Below are positions 30,693-43,700 of a stretch of 64,000 nucleotides of DNA, one piece after another. Origin of the DNA: Kangiella sediminilitoris (lineage in GTDB: Bacteria > Pseudomonadota > Gammaproteobacteria > Enterobacterales > Kangiellaceae); contig NZ_CP012418.1 in assembly GCF_001708405.1 (NCBI RefSeq), positions 2,101,001-2,165,000 on the forward strand. Reading direction: 5' to 3'. A program made the position numbers and the translations under genes. The notes below the pieces were generated by a model. The model ran no database searches. It had not been told where the DNA came from and worked only from the letters and a program-made list of their open reading frames with translations. Each line of letters begins with the position of its first letter. Within the stretch, counting starts at the first letter, position 1.

Positions 30693-30721
30693 ATTATAGG
30701 GGATCCTATCCGTGTTTGCAA
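30693..30721 (-). promoter_or_regulatory. S10 operon promoter
   Basis: TTGCAA (30716-30721), a 17-base spacer and TATAAT (30693-30698) on the minus strand, followed by TCGCGTCCC. This is a near-consensus sigma70 promoter giving a leader of about 200 bases before rpsJ; the GC-rich discriminator is typical of ppGpp-controlled promoters. Confidence 0.85.
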
Positions 30722-30780
30722 GCCTCTATGGCAATTAATTCCTTAATATTACGATAGCTTAGAAGAACCTTCATCCATTG

Positions 30781-31059
30781 CTACGCTGCTAAGTGCTGCC
30801 ACTCGTCATGCTTAGATATATAGTGTTTAACATAAGAACATACTGGAACAATCTTGTACCCTTCCTGTTCAATTGCTTTTAATACAGCTTCCATCATCAC
30901 TGAACCATACCCTTTACCACGTAATTCCTCGGGCACTTCGGAATGCACCAATTTCAAAATATCACCCTGCATTTCATAACTAACAACTGCTTTATGGTCG
31001 TCTTCTAGAGGTACAATAAAACGTTTATCCATAGGCTGATGAACGGCTTTGTATTTCAT
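30781..31059 (-). CDS. small GNAT-family N-acetyltransferase
   Basis: 92 residues, about half a usual GNAT domain, matching the compact COG2388-type acetyltransferases (YjdJ-like). VPEELRGKGYGSVMMEAVLKAI (about 42-63) provides the acetyl-CoA pyrophosphate loop R-G-K-G-Y-G, and IVPVCSYVKHYISKH follows as the C-terminal strand. Substrate unknown. 32 bp after msrA and probably co-transcribed. Confidence 0.78.
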   Translation of the reverse strand: MKYKAVHQPMDKRFIVPLEDDHKAVVSYEMQGDILKLVHSEVPEELRGKGYGSVMMEAVLKAIEQEGYKIVPVCSYVKHYISKHDEWQHLAA

Positions 31060-31091
31060 ATACTCCCCTTTTTTACTTTTAACCCACTGAT

Positions 31092-31613
31092 TTACTTTAA
31101 CTTATCTGAGTGCTTTTGTCTTAGTTTCTGCAGTTTAGGCTCTATAACTGCCATACAGTAAGGCTGCATACCGTTATGCTCATAGTAATCCTGATGGTAA
31201 TCCTCGGCGGGATAAAAATGTTCTACGGGCACTAACTCTGTTGCTAATCGCTTTTCATAAAGCTTACCAACGTCATTTATCACTGCTTCTGCTACTTTTC
31301 TTTGCTCTTCATCAGAGTACATTATTATTGAGCGATATTGGGTTCCTATATCAGCACCCTGCCCATCGACCTGTGTCGGATCATGGGTAGTGAAGAACAC
31401 CTCTAGAAGGTCCTTATATGTCACAAGATTATCGTCAAATGTTACTTTTACCACCTCCGCGTGACCTGACTCTCCACTGCATACTTCACGATAGGTTGGG
31501 TTGGTACTATCACCTCCGGCATACCCAGAGACGACAGAATGAACTCCTTTTAAGCGCTGCATAACAGCTTCAATACACCAGAAGCAACCTCCACCTAAAA
31601 TTGCCTGCCTCAT
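31092..31613 (-). CDS. msrA: peptide-methionine (S)-S-oxide reductase
   Basis: 173 residues. The catalytic motif GGGCFWCIEAV (about residues 7-17) is intact, with HDPTQVDGQGADIGTQYRS typical of MsrA. It repairs methionine S-sulfoxides in oxidised proteins with thioredoxin. No MsrB domain is fused. Leader gene of msrA-GNAT, placed between the tuf terminator and the S10 operon promoter. Confidence 0.95.
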   Translation of the reverse strand: MRQAILGGGCFWCIEAVMQRLKGVHSVVSGYAGGDSTNPTYREVCSGESGHAEVVKVTFDDNLVTYKDLLEVFFTTHDPTQVDGQGADIGTQYRSIIMYSDEEQRKVAEAVINDVGKLYEKRLATELVPVEHFYPAEDYHQDYYEHNGMQPYCMAVIEPKLQKLRQKHSDKLK

Positions 31614-31747
31614 TATATAAGCACCTTTGTATTGTAGTTAGGGTATTTCAAATCATAAGCCTTATGGCGTTAGCAATGAGTGAACATAATCACCCATGCT
31701 ATTCCAACAACCCGACATAAACAATGGGCTATTTTTATAGCAGATAA

Positions 31748-31774
31748 TAAAAAAGGGCACCGAAGTGCCCTTTT
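31748..31774 (-). terminator. intrinsic terminator of the str operon (tuf copy 1)
   Basis: Stem GGGCAC/GTGCCC with loop CGAA (31755-31770), then six T on the minus strand. The identical hairpin follows the second tuf gene, so it belongs to the duplicated tract. Confidence 0.9.
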
Positions 31775-31811
31775 CTAAGCTAGATAGCTTATGTCGTACT
31801 AAAGTCCGAGA

Positions 31812-33002
31812 TTACTCGTGGATTTTAGATACAACACCCGCACCTACTGTACGGCCACCTTCACGAATCGCGAAGCGTAAACCTTCGTCCATCGCAATCG
31901 GTGCAATTAGCTCAACATCCATCTTGATGTTGTCGCCTGGCATTACCATCTCTACGCCTTCAGGTAGCTCTACTGCACCCGTTACGTCTGTCGTACGGAA
32001 GTAGAACTGTGGACGGTAGCCTTTGAAGAATGGTGTATGACGACCACCTTCATCTTTAGATAGTACGTATACTTCTGCTTCGAAACGTGTGTGCGGAGTA
32101 ATTGTACCTACGTGTGCCAATACCTGACCACGCTCTACTTCGTCACGCTTCGTACCACGTAGTAGTACACCTACGTTGTCACCAGCTTCACCCTGGTCTA
32201 GAAGCTTACGGAACATCTCTACGCCAGTTACTGTTGTCTTCGTAGTATCTTTGATACCTACGATTTCAATCTCTTCACCAACCTTAACAACACCACTCTC
32301 TACACGGCCTGTTACTACTGTACCACGACCTGAAATTGAGAATACGTCTTCGATTGGTAACAAGAATGGCTTGTCAATCGCACGCTCTGGCTCTGGAATG
32401 TAAGTATCTAGAGCTTCACCTAAAGCGATGATTGCTTCTTTACCCAACTTACCTTCATCACCTTCCAATGCTTTCAATGCTGAACCTTGGATGATTGGCG
32501 TGTCGTCGCCTGGGAACTCGTATTGATCTAGAAGTTCACGAACTTCCATCTCTACTAGCTCTAGCAACTCTTCGTCGTCTACCATGTCGCATTTGTTCAA
32601 GAATACAACAATCTTCGGTACACCTACCTGACGTGACAACAAGATGTGCTCACGCGTCTGTGGCATCGGGCCGTCTGCCGCTGATACTACTAGAATCGCA
32701 CCATCCATCTGTGCAGCACCTGTGATCATGTTTTTAACATAGTCAGCGTGGCCTGGGCAGTCTACGTGTGCGTAGTGACGGCTTGGTGTTTCATATTCAA
32801 CGTGCGAAGTCGCAATCGTGATACCACGCTCACGCTCTTCTGGAGCGTTATCGATATCTGCGAATGCCTGAGCTGCACCACCGTATTCTTTTGCTAATAC
32901 AGTACAGATCGCTGCCGTTAAAGTCGTTTTACCGTGGTCAACGTGGCCAATTGTGCCCACGTTTACGTGCGGCTTGGTACGTTCAAATTTTTCTTTAGAC
33001 AT
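31812..33002 (-). CDS. tufA: elongation factor Tu (copy 1, str operon)
   Basis: 396 residues. G1 [10 protein letters not shown]2 with RGITI, G3 [13 protein letters not shown]4 NKCDMV and G5 GSALKAL are all in place. Delivers aminoacyl-tRNA to the ribosome. It closes rpsL-rpsG-fusA-tuf, 41 bp after fusA. The protein is identical to that of the copy at 48926-50116; in DNA I count six substitutions over about 1.25 kb, so the two are kept alike by gene conversion. The residues changed in kirromycin resistance elsewhere were not inspected in detail. Confidence 0.98.
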   Translation of the reverse strand: MSKEKFERTKPHVNVGTIGHVDHGKTTLTAAICTVLAKEYGGAAQAFADIDNAPEERERGITIATSHVEYETPSRHYAHVDCPGHADYVKNMITGAAQMDGAILVVSAADGPMPQTREHILLSRQVGVPKIVVFLNKCDMVDDEELLELVEMEVRELLDQYEFPGDDTPIIQGSALKALEGDEGKLGKEAIIALGEALDTYIPEPERAIDKPFLLPIEDVFSISGRGTVVTGRVESGVVKVGEEIEIVGIKDTTKTTVTGVEMFRKLLDQGEAGDNVGVLLRGTKRDEVERGQVLAHVGTITPHTRFEAEVYVLSKDEGGRHTPFFKGYRPQFYFRTTDVTGAVELPEGVEMVMPGDNIKMDVELIAPIAMDEGLRFAIREGGRTVGAGVVSKIHE

Positions 33003-33043
33003 TGTTTAATTCCTCTAATCTATCTGGAACTTCAAATTTAAAA

Positions 33044-35143
33044 TTAAGAATTCTTACTGATAACTTCTTCAGCAATGTTGTTTGGAGCTTCAGCGTAATG
33101 TGCGAACTCCATCGTAAAGCTTGCACGGCCTTGTGACAAACTACGAACGTCTGTCGCGTAACCAAACATTTCTGAAAGAGGTACTTCAGCATCAATAACT
33201 TTACCTGATGGGCTGTCATCCATACCTTTTACAAGGCCACGACGACGGTTAAGGTCACCCATAACGTCACCCATGTACTCTTCAGGAGTTACCACTTCAA
33301 CTTTCATCATTGGCTCTAGCAATGCTGGATTCGCTGATGAAGCTGCATTTTTAACCGCTAAACTACCTGCGATTTTAAATGCCATCTCATTCGAGTCAAC
33401 ATCGTGGTAAGAACCATCATAAAGCGTCGCTTTAACGTCTAGCACTGGATAACCAGCGATAATACCGTTTTCAAGCTGCTCTTCGATACCTTTCTGTACA
33501 GCACCAATGTATTCTTTTGGTACTACACCACCAACGATTTCGTTTACGAACTCAAAGCCCGAGCCTGGCTCTTGTGGCTCAAGTTTAACCCAAACGTGAC
33601 CATACTGACCGCGACCACCTGATTGACGTACGAATTTACCTTCGACTTCAACCGTGTTACGGATAGATTCACGGTAAGCTACCTGAGGTGCACCGATGTT
33701 AGCTTCAACTTTAAATTCACGCTTCATACGGTCAACAAGAATATCCAGGTGAAGCTCGCCCATACCAGAAATAATAGTCTGGCCTGATTCTTCGTCTGTG
33801 CGAACCTGGAACGATGGATCTTCCTGTGCCAATTTACCTAAAGCAATACCCATTTTTTCTTGGTCAGCTTTAGTTTTTGGCTCAACAGCAACCGAGATTA
33901 CAGGATCTGGGAACTCCATACGCTCAAGGATAATTTTGTGTTCCAAGTCACATAAAGTATCACCAGTTGTTACGTCTTTAAGACCAACACCTGCAGCGAT
34001 ATCGCCTGCGCGAACTTCTTTAATCTCTTCACGGCTGTTTGAGTGCATCTGTACAATACGACCGATACGCTCTTTCTTCTCTTTAACCGAGTTATAAACA
34101 TGGTCACCAGAGTTGATAACACCAGAATAAACACGGAAGAAAGTTAGAGTACCCACGAATGGGTCAGTTGCGATTTTGAATGCCAACGCTGCGAAAGGAG
34201 CATTGTCATCTGCTTCACGCAATTCAGTTTCTTCGTTTTCGATGTCCACTGTACCACGAATCGCTTTAACTTCTACTGGAGAAGGCATGTACTCAATAAC
34301 TGCGTCCAATACCGCTTGAACACCCTTATTTTTAAATGCAGAACCACCGAATACTGGGATGATTTCGTTAGCTAGAGTACGCTCACGGATACCTTTCTTG
34401 ATTTCTTCTTCAGAAAGTTCACCATTTTCAAGGTACTTTTCCATCATCTCTTCAGAAGATTCAGCTGCAGCTTCTACCATAAACTCACGCATTTCTTCGC
34501 ACTGAGCTTGAAGGTCAGCAGGGATGTCTTCATAAGAGAAGGTCATACCCATATCTTCTTCATTCCAGATAACAGCTTTCATCTTAACCAGATCAACAAC
34601 ACCTTTGAACTCGTCTTCTGAGCCAATAGTCAATTGCATCGGAACTGGGTTAGCATTCAGCTTTGATTTCAACTGGTCAATAACCATTCCGTAATCAGCA
34701 CCAGCACGGTCCATTTTGTTAACAAAGACCATACGTGGAACTTCATACTTGTTAGCCTGACGCCATACAGTTTCAGTCTGAGGCTGTACACCAGATGAAC
34801 CACACAGTACAACTACCGCACCATCTAGTACACGTAATGAACGCTCTACCTCAATGGTAAAGTCAACGTGTCCAGGGGTGTCGATGATGTTAATACGGTG
34901 CTCGTCAAACTGCTGTTCCATACCACTCCAGAAAGTAGTAGTCGCAGCTGAGGTAATAGTAATACCACGTTCCTGCTCCTGCTCCATCCAGTCCATGGTC
35001 GCGGCGCCATCATGTACTTCACCGATCTTATGAGAAAGACCAGTGTAGAAAAGAATACGCTCTGTAGTCGTTGTTTTACCAGCGTCCACGTGCGCAACGA
35101 TACCAAGGTTACGGTATCGTTTAATTGGGGTTTTACGTGCCAC
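33044..35143 (-). CDS. fusA: elongation factor G
   Basis: 699 residues, GTG start with GGAG six bases upstream. G domain motifs: [46 protein letters not shown]. Domains II-V follow in the standard order; the tip of domain IV contains [11 protein letters not shown]. It catalyses translocation and, with RRF, recycling. Follows rpsG by 15 bp. Confidence 0.98.
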   Translation of the reverse strand: MARKTPIKRYRNLGIVAHVDAGKTTTTERILFYTGLSHKIGEVHDGAATMDWMEQEQERGITITSAATTTFWSGMEQQFDEHRINIIDTPGHVDFTIEVERSLRVLDGAVVVLCGSSGVQPQTETVWRQANKYEVPRMVFVNKMDRAGADYGMVIDQLKSKLNANPVPMQLTIGSEDEFKGVVDLVKMKAVIWNEEDMGMTFSYEDIPADLQAQCEEMREFMVEAAAESSEEMMEKYLENGELSEEEIKKGIRERTLANEIIPVFGGSAFKNKGVQAVLDAVIEYMPSPVEVKAIRGTVDIENEETELREADDNAPFAALAFKIATDPFVGTLTFFRVYSGVINSGDHVYNSVKEKKERIGRIVQMHSNSREEIKEVRAGDIAAGVGLKDVTTGDTLCDLEHKIILERMEFPDPVISVAVEPKTKADQEKMGIALGKLAQEDPSFQVRTDEESGQTIISGMGELHLDILVDRMKREFKVEANIGAPQVAYRESIRNTVEVEGKFVRQSGGRGQYGHVWVKLEPQEPGSGFEFVNEIVGGVVPKEYIGAVQKGIEEQLENGIIAGYPVLDVKATLYDGSYHDVDSNEMAFKIAGSLAVKNAASSANPALLEPMMKVEVVTPEEYMGDVMGDLNRRRGLVKGMDDSPSGKVIDAEVPLSEMFGYATDVRSLSQGRASFTMEFAHYAEAPNNIAEEVISKNS

Positions 35144-35158
35144 AATAAACTCCTTGGA

Positions 35159-35918
<760 letters not shown>

Positions 35919-36293
35919 TTAGCTTTTTGGCTTCTTAGCACCGTACTTCGAACGGCCTTGCTTACGGTCTTTAACACCAGCAAGGTCAAGCGAGCCACGT
36001 ACACAGTGATAACGTACACCTGGCAAATCCTTTACACGACCGCCACGGATAAGTACAACACTGTGCTCTTGCAGGTTATGACCTTCACCGCCGATGTATG
36101 ACGATACTTCATAACCGTTAGTTAAACGCACACGTGCAACCTTACGCAAAGCCGAGTTCGGCTTTTTAGGCGTTGTAGTATAAACACGCGTACATACACC
36201 ACGTTTCTGTGGAGAAGCTTCCAACGCTGGAACGTTGGTCTTTTTTACCTGCTTAACGCGAGGTTTTCTTACAAGCTGATTAATAGTAGCCAT
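35919..36293 (-). CDS. rpsL: 30S ribosomal protein S12
   Basis: 124 residues, as in E. coli. Lysines in [12 protein letters not shown] (about 42) and GRVKDLPG (about 87), which mutate in streptomycin resistance, are wild type; the aspartate next to the second is the one methylthiolated by RimO in other bacteria. First gene of the str operon. Confidence 0.98.
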   Translation of the reverse strand: MATINQLVRKPRVKQVKKTNVPALEASPQKRGVCTRVYTTTPKKPNSALRKVARVRLTNGYEVSSYIGGEGHNLQEHSVVLIRGGRVKDLPGVRYHCVRGSLDLAGVKDRKQGRSKYGAKKPKS

Positions 36294-36378
36294 TAATTCA
36301 TTCTCTATATCTGGTTCACGCTTTATATAGCGTACCCTGTATACGGTTTACCGTAAGGACTTACATCTAGGGCGCGCT

Positions 36379-36407
36379 ATTCTAAAGAGGTCCTAATACG
36401 TTGTCAA
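36379..36407 (-). promoter_or_regulatory. str operon promoter
   Basis: On the minus strand TTGACA (36402-36407), 17-base spacer, TAGAAT (36379-36384), discriminator AGCGCGCCC. One of the best promoters in the window. An 11-bp perfect hairpin directly abuts the -35 box on its upstream side. Confidence 0.88.
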
Positions 36408-36437
36408 GCCTGCTCAATGATCAAGAATTGAACAGGC
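36408..36437 (-). terminator. hairpin after rpoC, without U-tract
   Basis: GCCTGTTCAAT/ATTGAGCAGGC (11 pairs including one G-T, loop of 8) begins about 10 bases after the rpoC stop. The sequence that follows is TTGACAACG, the -35 region of the str promoter, not a T-run, so termination may be weak and rpoBC transcripts could read into rpsL. Confidence 0.5.
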
Positions 36438-36446
36438 ACAAGCACT

Positions 36447-39400
36447 TTAAGCCTCGTTATCTTCCATTGAGCTCAACTCTTCAGAAAGAGCTTGCTCAAC
36501 ATCATCTGCTGATGGACCTACAACATCTTCAATTTGTATTTCCGCAGCACGTTTGCGACGACGCTCTTCATGGTATGTCAAACCCGTACCTGCCGGGATC
36601 AAACGACCCACAATTACGTTCTCTTTCAAGCCATTCAAGTCATCAACCTTACCGCTCACAGCCGCTTCGGTAAGTACTCGAGTCGTTTCCTGGAATGACG
36701 CCGCTGAGATAAACGATTCTGTTGCTAAAGACGCTTTGGTAATACCCATCAAGACACGTTCGAACTTGATTGGCTCTTTACCTTCTTCAATCAACTTATC
36801 GTTTGCTTCAAGTACTCTAACAACTTCCATTTGATCACCTTTTAGGAAGCGAGAGTCACCTGCATCAGTAACAATACACTTACGCAACATCTGACGAATG
36901 ACCACTTCAATGTGCTTATCGTTAATACCTACACCCTGTAGACGATAAACTTCCTGAACTTCATTCACGATGTAACGCGCAAGCTCTGTAATCCCTTTCA
37001 GGCGTAAAATATCGTGTGGATTATCTGCACCGTCAGATACAACCTCACCTTTCTCAACCTTCTCACCTTCGAAGATGTTCAGCTGACGCCATTTAGGAAT
37101 TAACTCTTCGTAAGTATCGTCACTGTCTTGAGGAGTAATGACAAGACGACGCTTACCTTTTGTTTCTTTACCGAAGCTAACCGTACCTGAAATTTCAGCA
37201 AGAATTGCTGGCTCTTTCGGTTTACGAGCTTCAAACAGGTCAGCTACTCGTGGTAGACCACCCGTAATATCTTTTGTTTTAGAACTTTCCTGCGGAATAC
37301 GTGCAATTGCATCACCAATGCTTACCTCTGCACCATCCTCCAGACTTACGATGGCATTGGTTGGTAAGAAGTAAACCGCTGGCATATCCGTACCCGGAAT
37401 ACACAGCTCTTTACCTTTGGTATCAACCAATTTAATCGCAGGCTTAACGTCAGCTGATTTGCTGCCTGAACGCTGCTTGTTCTCAGTAATAACAATTGAG
37501 CTCAAGCCAGTAAGTTCATCTGTCTGACGTTCAATGTTAACGCCTTCAATCATGTCAACGAACTGGATCTTACCGTCAAGCTCAGTAATGATTGGGTGAG
37601 TGTGTGGATCCCAGTTAGCAACGATGTCGCCACCTTTCGCCTCTTCACCTTCATTCTTAGCCAATACGGCACCGTAAGGTAGCTTATAGCGCTCACGCTC
37701 ACGACCAAACTCGTCAATAACGTTCAATTCAGATGAACGAGATACGATAACCTGCTTGCCGTCTTTACGCTCAACAGTCTTAGCATTCTTCAGACGAAGA
37801 GTACCATCATTCTTAATCTGTACATTGTTGTCCGCAGAAGCACGAGACGCAGCACCACCAATGTGGAACGTACGCATCGTTAACTGTGTACCCGGCTCAC
37901 CGATCGACTGTGCAGCGATAACACCAACAGACTCACCGTGGTTAATAATATGACCACGAGCCAGGTCACGACCATAACAGGCCGCACACACGCCATTTCG
38001 CGTTTCACAGGTAATCACAGAGCGAACCTTAACTTCATCTACAGAGTTATGCTCTAGAATCTCAACCCATTTCTCGTCAAGTAAAGTTCCTGCTTCAGCC
38101 AGAATCTCATCTGTACCTGGCACATATACGTGCTCAGCAACAACACGGCCCAATACTCGCTCACGCAATGGCTCTACAACATCACCACCCTCAATAAGAG
38201 GAGTCATGTACATACCGTTTTCAGTACCGCAGTCATCAGTCGTGATAACCATATCTTGCGCTACGTCTACCAGACGACGAGTCAGATAACCTGAGTTAGC
38301 AGTTTTCAATGCTGTATCGGCCAAACCTTTACGTGCACCGTGCGTCGAAATAAAGTACTGAGATACGTCTAGACCTTCTCGGAAGTTAGCCGTAATTGGC
38401 ATCTCAATAATCGAGCCATCCGGTTTTGCCATCAGGCCACGCATACCAGCCAGCTGACGAATCTGTGCGGCACTACCACGAGCACCTGAATCGGCCATCA
38501 TAAAGATTGAGTTGAACGAAGGCTGAGTCACTGTCTCACCGTCTTTTGTTTCAACCTCATCGTTACCGATGTGATCCATCATCGCTTTTGCAACTTTTTC
38601 GTTGGTATGCGACCAGATATCAACAACTTTATTATAACGCTCACCCTGAGTCACAAGACCTGAGTTGAACTGCTCTTGAATTTGTGCAACTTCGGCTTCT
38701 GCTGCTTCAATAATACCCGCTTTCATATCCGGGATAACCATATCTTCGATACCAACCGACGTACCAGAACGAGTCGAGTAGTAGAAACCGGTATACATTA
38801 ATTGGTCAGCAAAAATAACTGTCGCTTTCAAACCACACTCACGGTAACAGGTGTTAACCATTCGTGAGATTGCTTTTTTCGTCATAGCCTGGTTAACCAG
38901 GTCAAAGCTAATGCCTTCTGGAACGATATCCCAAAGCAAAGCACGACCAACGGTTGTATCTTTAAGCTGCATTGATTCAGAGCGGTTATTCTCTTCGTCA
39001 AACTCAACCACAGGCAAACGAACTTTAATTTTTGTTTGTAACTCAACAACACCATTAGCATATGCTCTCTGAACTTCATCAGAGTCTGCAAATACCATGC
39101 CTTCGCCCTTAGCATTGATACGCTCACGCGTTAAATAGTAAAGGCCAAGAACCACGTCCTGCGTAGGCACGATAATTGGCTCACCATTTGCTGGTGAAAG
39201 GATGTTGTTAGTTGACATCATTAACGCTCGAGACTCTAGCTGAGCTTCAAGGGTTAATGGAACGTGGACCGCCATTTGGTCACCATCAAAGTCAGCGTTA
39301 TATGCTGTACAAACGAGTGGGTGAAGCTGAATCGCTTTACCTTCAATTAGTACAGGTTCGAACGCCTGAATACCAAGACGGTGAAGTGTTGGTGCACGGT

Positions 39401-40673
39401 TCAGAAGAACTGGGTGCTCACGAATAACCTCTTCAAGGATATCCCAAACAATTGGTTCTTCACGTTCAACCATTTTCTTAGCTGCTTTAATAGTCGTAGC
39501 TAGACCACGTAACTCAAGCTTACTGTATATAAATGGTTTAAATAATTCCAATGCCATCTTCTTTGGAAGACCACACTGATGTAGTTTCAATGTTGGACCT
39601 ACCACGATCACGGAACGACCTGAGTAGTCAACACGCTTACCAAGCAAGTTCTGACGGAAACGGCCTTGCTTACCTTTGATCATGTCTGCCAAAGATTTCA
39701 ATGGACGCTTGTTAGAACCTGTAATAGCACGGCCACGACGACCATTATCAAGAAGCGCATCAACAGACTCCTGTAGCATACGCTTTTCGTTACGTACGAT
39801 AATATCAGGAGCATTTAGATCCAATAAGCGCTTCAAACGGTTGTTACGGTTAATAACACGACGGTATAGATCGTTCAGATCTGAAGTCGCAAAACGGCCA
39901 CCATCTAGCGGTACTAATGGACGTAAATCGGGTGGAAGTACCGGTAGTACGGTCATGATCATCCACTGAGGATCATTACCTGACTCCAGGAACGCTTCCA
40001 ATAATTTAAGACGCTTACTTAGCTTCTTAATCTTTGTTTCAGAATTAGTCGAAGGAATTTCTTCTTCGCGAATTCGCTGAGCTTCTTCTTGTAAATCAAT
40101 CTGGTCAAGAAGATCGCTGACTGCTTCGGCACCCATCTTAGCTTCGAAGTCATCACCAAATTCTTCCAACGCGTCAAGATAGCCTTCTTCGCTCAATAGC
40201 TGGCCAGTCTCAAGGGTTGTCATACCTGGATCAGTTACAACAAAAGCTTCGAAATACAACACACGCTCAATATCGCGTAGTGTCATATCCATCAGCATAC
40301 CAATTCGGCTTGGTAGTGATTTCAAGAACCAGATGTGCGCGACAGGACAGGCTAGATCAATGTGCCCCATACGCTCACGACGTACTTTCGTAAGCGTTAC
40401 TTCAACACCACATTTTTCACAGATAATACCGCGGTGCTTCAAACGCTTATATTTACCACATAAACATTCGTAATCTTTTACTGGGCCGAAAATCTTGGCA
40501 CAGAATAAACCGTCACGTTCCGGTTTAAAGGTACGATAGTTAATTGTCTCTGGCTTTTTTACTTCGCCATAAGACCAAGAGCGGATTTGATCCGGTGATG
40601 CCAATCCAATTCGGATAGCATCAAACTCTTCGGATTGACTCTGCTGCTTAACTAGATTTAATAAGTCTTTCAC
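36447..40673 (-). CDS. rpoC: RNA polymerase beta' subunit
   Basis: 1408 residues, 1407 in E. coli. GTG start with GGAG seven bases upstream. The N-terminal zinc site [20 protein letters not shown], the catalytic [14 protein letters not shown] and the second zinc cluster region [16 protein letters not shown] are intact, as is the bridge helix/trigger loop region ([22 protein letters not shown]). Downstream of rpoB by 94 bp. Confidence 0.99.
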   Translation of the reverse strand: MKDLLNLVKQQSQSEEFDAIRIGLASPDQIRSWSYGEVKKPETINYRTFKPERDGLFCAKIFGPVKDYECLCGKYKRLKHRGIICEKCGVEVTLTKVRRERMGHIDLACPVAHIWFLKSLPSRIGMLMDMTLRDIERVLYFEAFVVTDPGMTTLETGQLLSEEGYLDALEEFGDDFEAKMGAEAVSDLLDQIDLQEEAQRIREEEIPSTNSETKIKKLSKRLKLLEAFLESGNDPQWMIMTVLPVLPPDLRPLVPLDGGRFATSDLNDLYRRVINRNNRLKRLLDLNAPDIIVRNEKRMLQESVDALLDNGRRGRAITGSNKRPLKSLADMIKGKQGRFRQNLLGKRVDYSGRSVIVVGPTLKLHQCGLPKKMALELFKPFIYSKLELRGLATTIKAAKKMVEREEPIVWDILEEVIREHPVLLNRAPTLHRLGIQAFEPVLIEGKAIQLHPLVCTAYNADFDGDQMAVHVPLTLEAQLESRALMMSTNNILSPANGEPIIVPTQDVVLGLYYLTRERINAKGEGMVFADSDEVQRAYANGVVELQTKIKVRLPVVEFDEENNRSESMQLKDTTVGRALLWDIVPEGISFDLVNQAMTKKAISRMVNTCYRECGLKATVIFADQLMYTGFYYSTRSGTSVGIEDMVIPDMKAGIIEAAEAEVAQIQEQFNSGLVTQGERYNKVVDIWSHTNEKVAKAMMDHIGNDEVETKDGETVTQPSFNSIFMMADSGARGSAAQIRQLAGMRGLMAKPDGSIIEMPITANFREGLDVSQYFISTHGARKGLADTALKTANSGYLTRRLVDVAQDMVITTDDCGTENGMYMTPLIEGGDVVEPLRERVLGRVVAEHVYVPGTDEILAEAGTLLDEKWVEILEHNSVDEVKVRSVITCETRNGVCAACYGRDLARGHIINHGESVGVIAAQSIGEPGTQLTMRTFHIGGAASRASADNNVQIKNDGTLRLKNAKTVERKDGKQVIVSRSSELNVIDEFGRERERYKLPYGAVLAKNEGEEAKGGDIVANWDPHTHPIITELDGKIQFVDMIEGVNIERQTDELTGLSSIVITENKQRSGSKSADVKPAIKLVDTKGKELCIPGTDMPAVYFLPTNAIVSLEDGAEVSIGDAIARIPQESSKTKDITGGLPRVADLFEARKPKEPAILAEISGTVSFGKETKGKRRLVITPQDSDDTYEELIPKWRQLNIFEGEKVEKGEVVSDGADNPHDILRLKGITELARYIVNEVQEVYRLQGVGINDKHIEVVIRQMLRKCIVTDAGDSRFLKGDQMEVVRVLEANDKLIEEGKEPIKFERVLMGITKASLATESFISAASFQETTRVLTEAAVSGKVDDLNGLKENVIVGRLIPAGTGLTYHEERRRKRAAEIQIEDVVGPSADDVEQALSEELSSMEDNEA

Positions 40674-40767
40674 AATCGTTCTCCTGCTGGAGTTAAAACC
40701 TTATCCTAAAAGCCTCGAAGTTCTAGCTTTGAACTCCGAGGCGATGGAGCTCTTTCTTGGCTATGCC
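40674..40767 (-). promoter_or_regulatory. rpoB-rpoC spacer with hairpin
   Basis: A GCCTCG/CGAGGC-based stem (40712-40742; outer six pairs, inner GAGTTC/GAACTT) followed by TTTT on the minus strand lies between rpoB and rpoC. Could act as an RNA-processing or stability element; too few T for strong termination. The rpoC ribosome binding site follows. Confidence 0.5.
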
Positions 40768-43700
40768 TTACTCGTCATGCTCAAGTTCAATGTTAATGGC
40801 AAGAGACTTAATCTCTTTAGTTAATACATTGAACGACTCTGGCATGCCAGGCTCCATGCGATGGTTGCCATCAACGATGTTTTTGTACATACGCGTACGA
40901 CCATTCACATCATCCGACTTAACTGTCAGCATCTCTTGAAGTGTATAAGCTGCACCATACGCCTCAAGTGCCCAAACTTCCATCTCACCGAAACGCTGAC
41001 CACCGAATTGAGCTTTACCACCCAATGGTTGCTGCGTTACCAGACTGTACGAACCTGTTGAACGAGCATGCATCTTATCGTCAATCAAGTGGTTCAATTT
41101 CAGCATGTACATGTAACCTACTGTCACCGGGCGCTCAAACTTATCGCCAGTTCGGCCATCATACAACCATGTCTGACCGGTCTTTGGTAGTTCAGCCAGG
41201 TCATACATCGCATGAATATCAGCCTCGGTAGCACCATCAAATACTGGCGTTGCCATTGGTACACCGTTACGAAGGTTACCTGCCATGGTCATAACTTCTT
41301 CATCAGACATTTCTGATAAATCGACAGTCTTATCATCGCGGTGGTTATAAACTTTGTTCAAGAAAGTTTTAACTGTTTTTGGTGCTTTCCCAGTGTCTAA
41401 CAGCTCACCGATTTTCTCACCAACACCTTTAGCAGCCCAACCCAGATGAGTTTCCAGAATCTGACCGATGTTCATACGAGAAGGTACACCCAGTGGATTC
41501 AAGACGATATCTACTGGTACACCATGTTCGTCATATGGCATATCTTCCACTGGAACAATGTTCGAAATAACACCTTTGTTACCGTGACGTCCCGCCATTT
41601 TGTCACCAGGCTGGATACGGCGCTTAACTGCCAGATAGACCTTAACGATCTTCTGAACACCAGGCTGTAAATCATCACCTTGAGTGATTTTGATTTTTTG
41701 GATATCAAATTTCTTATCGTACTCTTTACGCTGTTCTGCAAGGTAGTTAGCCAGGCTTTCTAGTGCCTGCTGTTTTTCCTCAACGCGTAATTGGATATCC
41801 AGATACTGACTCGGCTCAAGTTCATCAAGGTAATCAACAGTTACTTTGCTACCTTTCTTCAGCTTGTTAGGGCCTTTTTCAGCAACACAGCCTGTTACCA
41901 GGTTACGTGCACGCTGGTAGATACTTTCTGACAGAATACGGAATTCGTCATTGATATCTTTCTTGGCGCGAGCAACTTCGCTGTTTTCAATTTCTTTAGC
42001 ACGAGCATCTTTTTCTACGCCATCACGGGTAAATACCTGTACGTCGATAACGGTACCGTAAGTAGATGTACCAACACGTAGTGAAGTATCTTTAACGTCT
42101 GACGCTTTTTCACCGAAGATTGCTCTCAAAAGTTTCTCTTCAGGTGTTAACTGTGTTTCACCTTTTGGCGTTACCTTACCAACCAGAATATCACCAGGTT
42201 TAACTTCAGCGCCGATGTAAACAATACCTGACTCGTCAAGGTTGCTCAGTGCACTTTCACCTACGTTCGGGATATCAGAAGTAATTTCTTCTGGACCTAA
42301 CTTGGTATCACGAGAGATACAGGTTAATTCCTGAATATGGATACTGGTTAATCGATCTTCCTTAACCACGTTCTCAGAAATTAGAATCGAATCCTCGAAG
42401 TTGTAACCGTTCCAAGGCATGAACGCTACACGCATATTCTGGCCAAGTGCCAACTCACCTAAATCGGTAGAAGGACCATCAGCCAATACATCACCACGTT
42501 CAATCACGTCACCTTGCTTAACGATAGGTCGCTGGTTAATACAAGTGTTCTGGTTAGAACGCGTGTATTTTGTAAAGTTGTAGATATCTACACCAGAATC
42601 GTTATCACCCACTTCATCTTCATTGACGCGGATAACTACACGGCTAGCGTCTACCTGGTCAACAATACCGCCACGCTTAGCAGCTACGACAACACCAGAA
42701 TCCACTGCTACTGCACGCTCCATGCCTGTACCAACCAGTGGTTTTTCAGCACGAAGTGTAGGAACCGCCTGACGTTGCATGTTAGAGCCCATCAATGCAC
42801 GGTTCGCATCGTCGTGCTCAAGGAATGGAATCATACTTGCCGCAACAGAAACGATCTGCTGTGGCGATACATCCATATACTCAACCTGTTCAGGGGTCGC
42901 CAGCATAAACTCACCCTGATTACGAGAAGGCACTAGTTCATCACTGAATTTACCGTTCTTATCAAGGTTGGCGTTTGCCTGAGCAATGATGTATTTACCT
43001 TCATCAATTGCAGATAGATAGTCAACATCGCCAGTAGGCTTACCATCTTTTACACGACGGTATGGGGTTTCAAGGAAACCATAGTCATTCGTGCGTGCGT
43101 AACATGCCAGCGAGTTAATCAAACCAATGTTTGGACCCTCTGGAGTCTCAATAGGACAGACACGACCATAGTGAGTCGGGTGTACGTCTCGAACCTCGAA
43201 ACCTGCACGTTCACGTGTTAGACCGCCAGGACCTAACGCCGATACACGACGCTTATGAGTCACTTCTGATAGCGGGTTGTTTTGATCCATAAACTGTGAC
43301 AGCTGGCTAGAGCCAAAGAATTCTTTAACTGCAGCAGATACAGGTTTTGCGTTGATCAAATCCTGAGGCATCAAGTTTTCGCTTTCAGCTTGCGACAAAC
43401 GTTCTTTTACCGCACGCTCAACACGAACCAGACCCACACGGAACTGGTTTTCTGCCATTTCACCTACGCAACGAATACGGCGGTTACCCAAGTGGTCAAT
43501 ATCATCTACAGTACCATTACCGTTTCGGATATCGATCAATGTTTTCATAACATCAATGATGTCTTCATTCGATAATGTACCTTCACCTTCGATTTCATCA
43601 CGACCAACACGACGGTTGAACTTCATTCGACCAACGCGAGATAAGTCGTAACGCTCCTGGTTGAAGAATAAGTTGTCGAACAAACCTTCAGCGGCTTCTT

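Noticed and set aside
42514..42936. 140-codon open frame antisense to rpoB
   Set aside because: Composition follows the reverse complement of rpoB; rpoB is unequivocal there.
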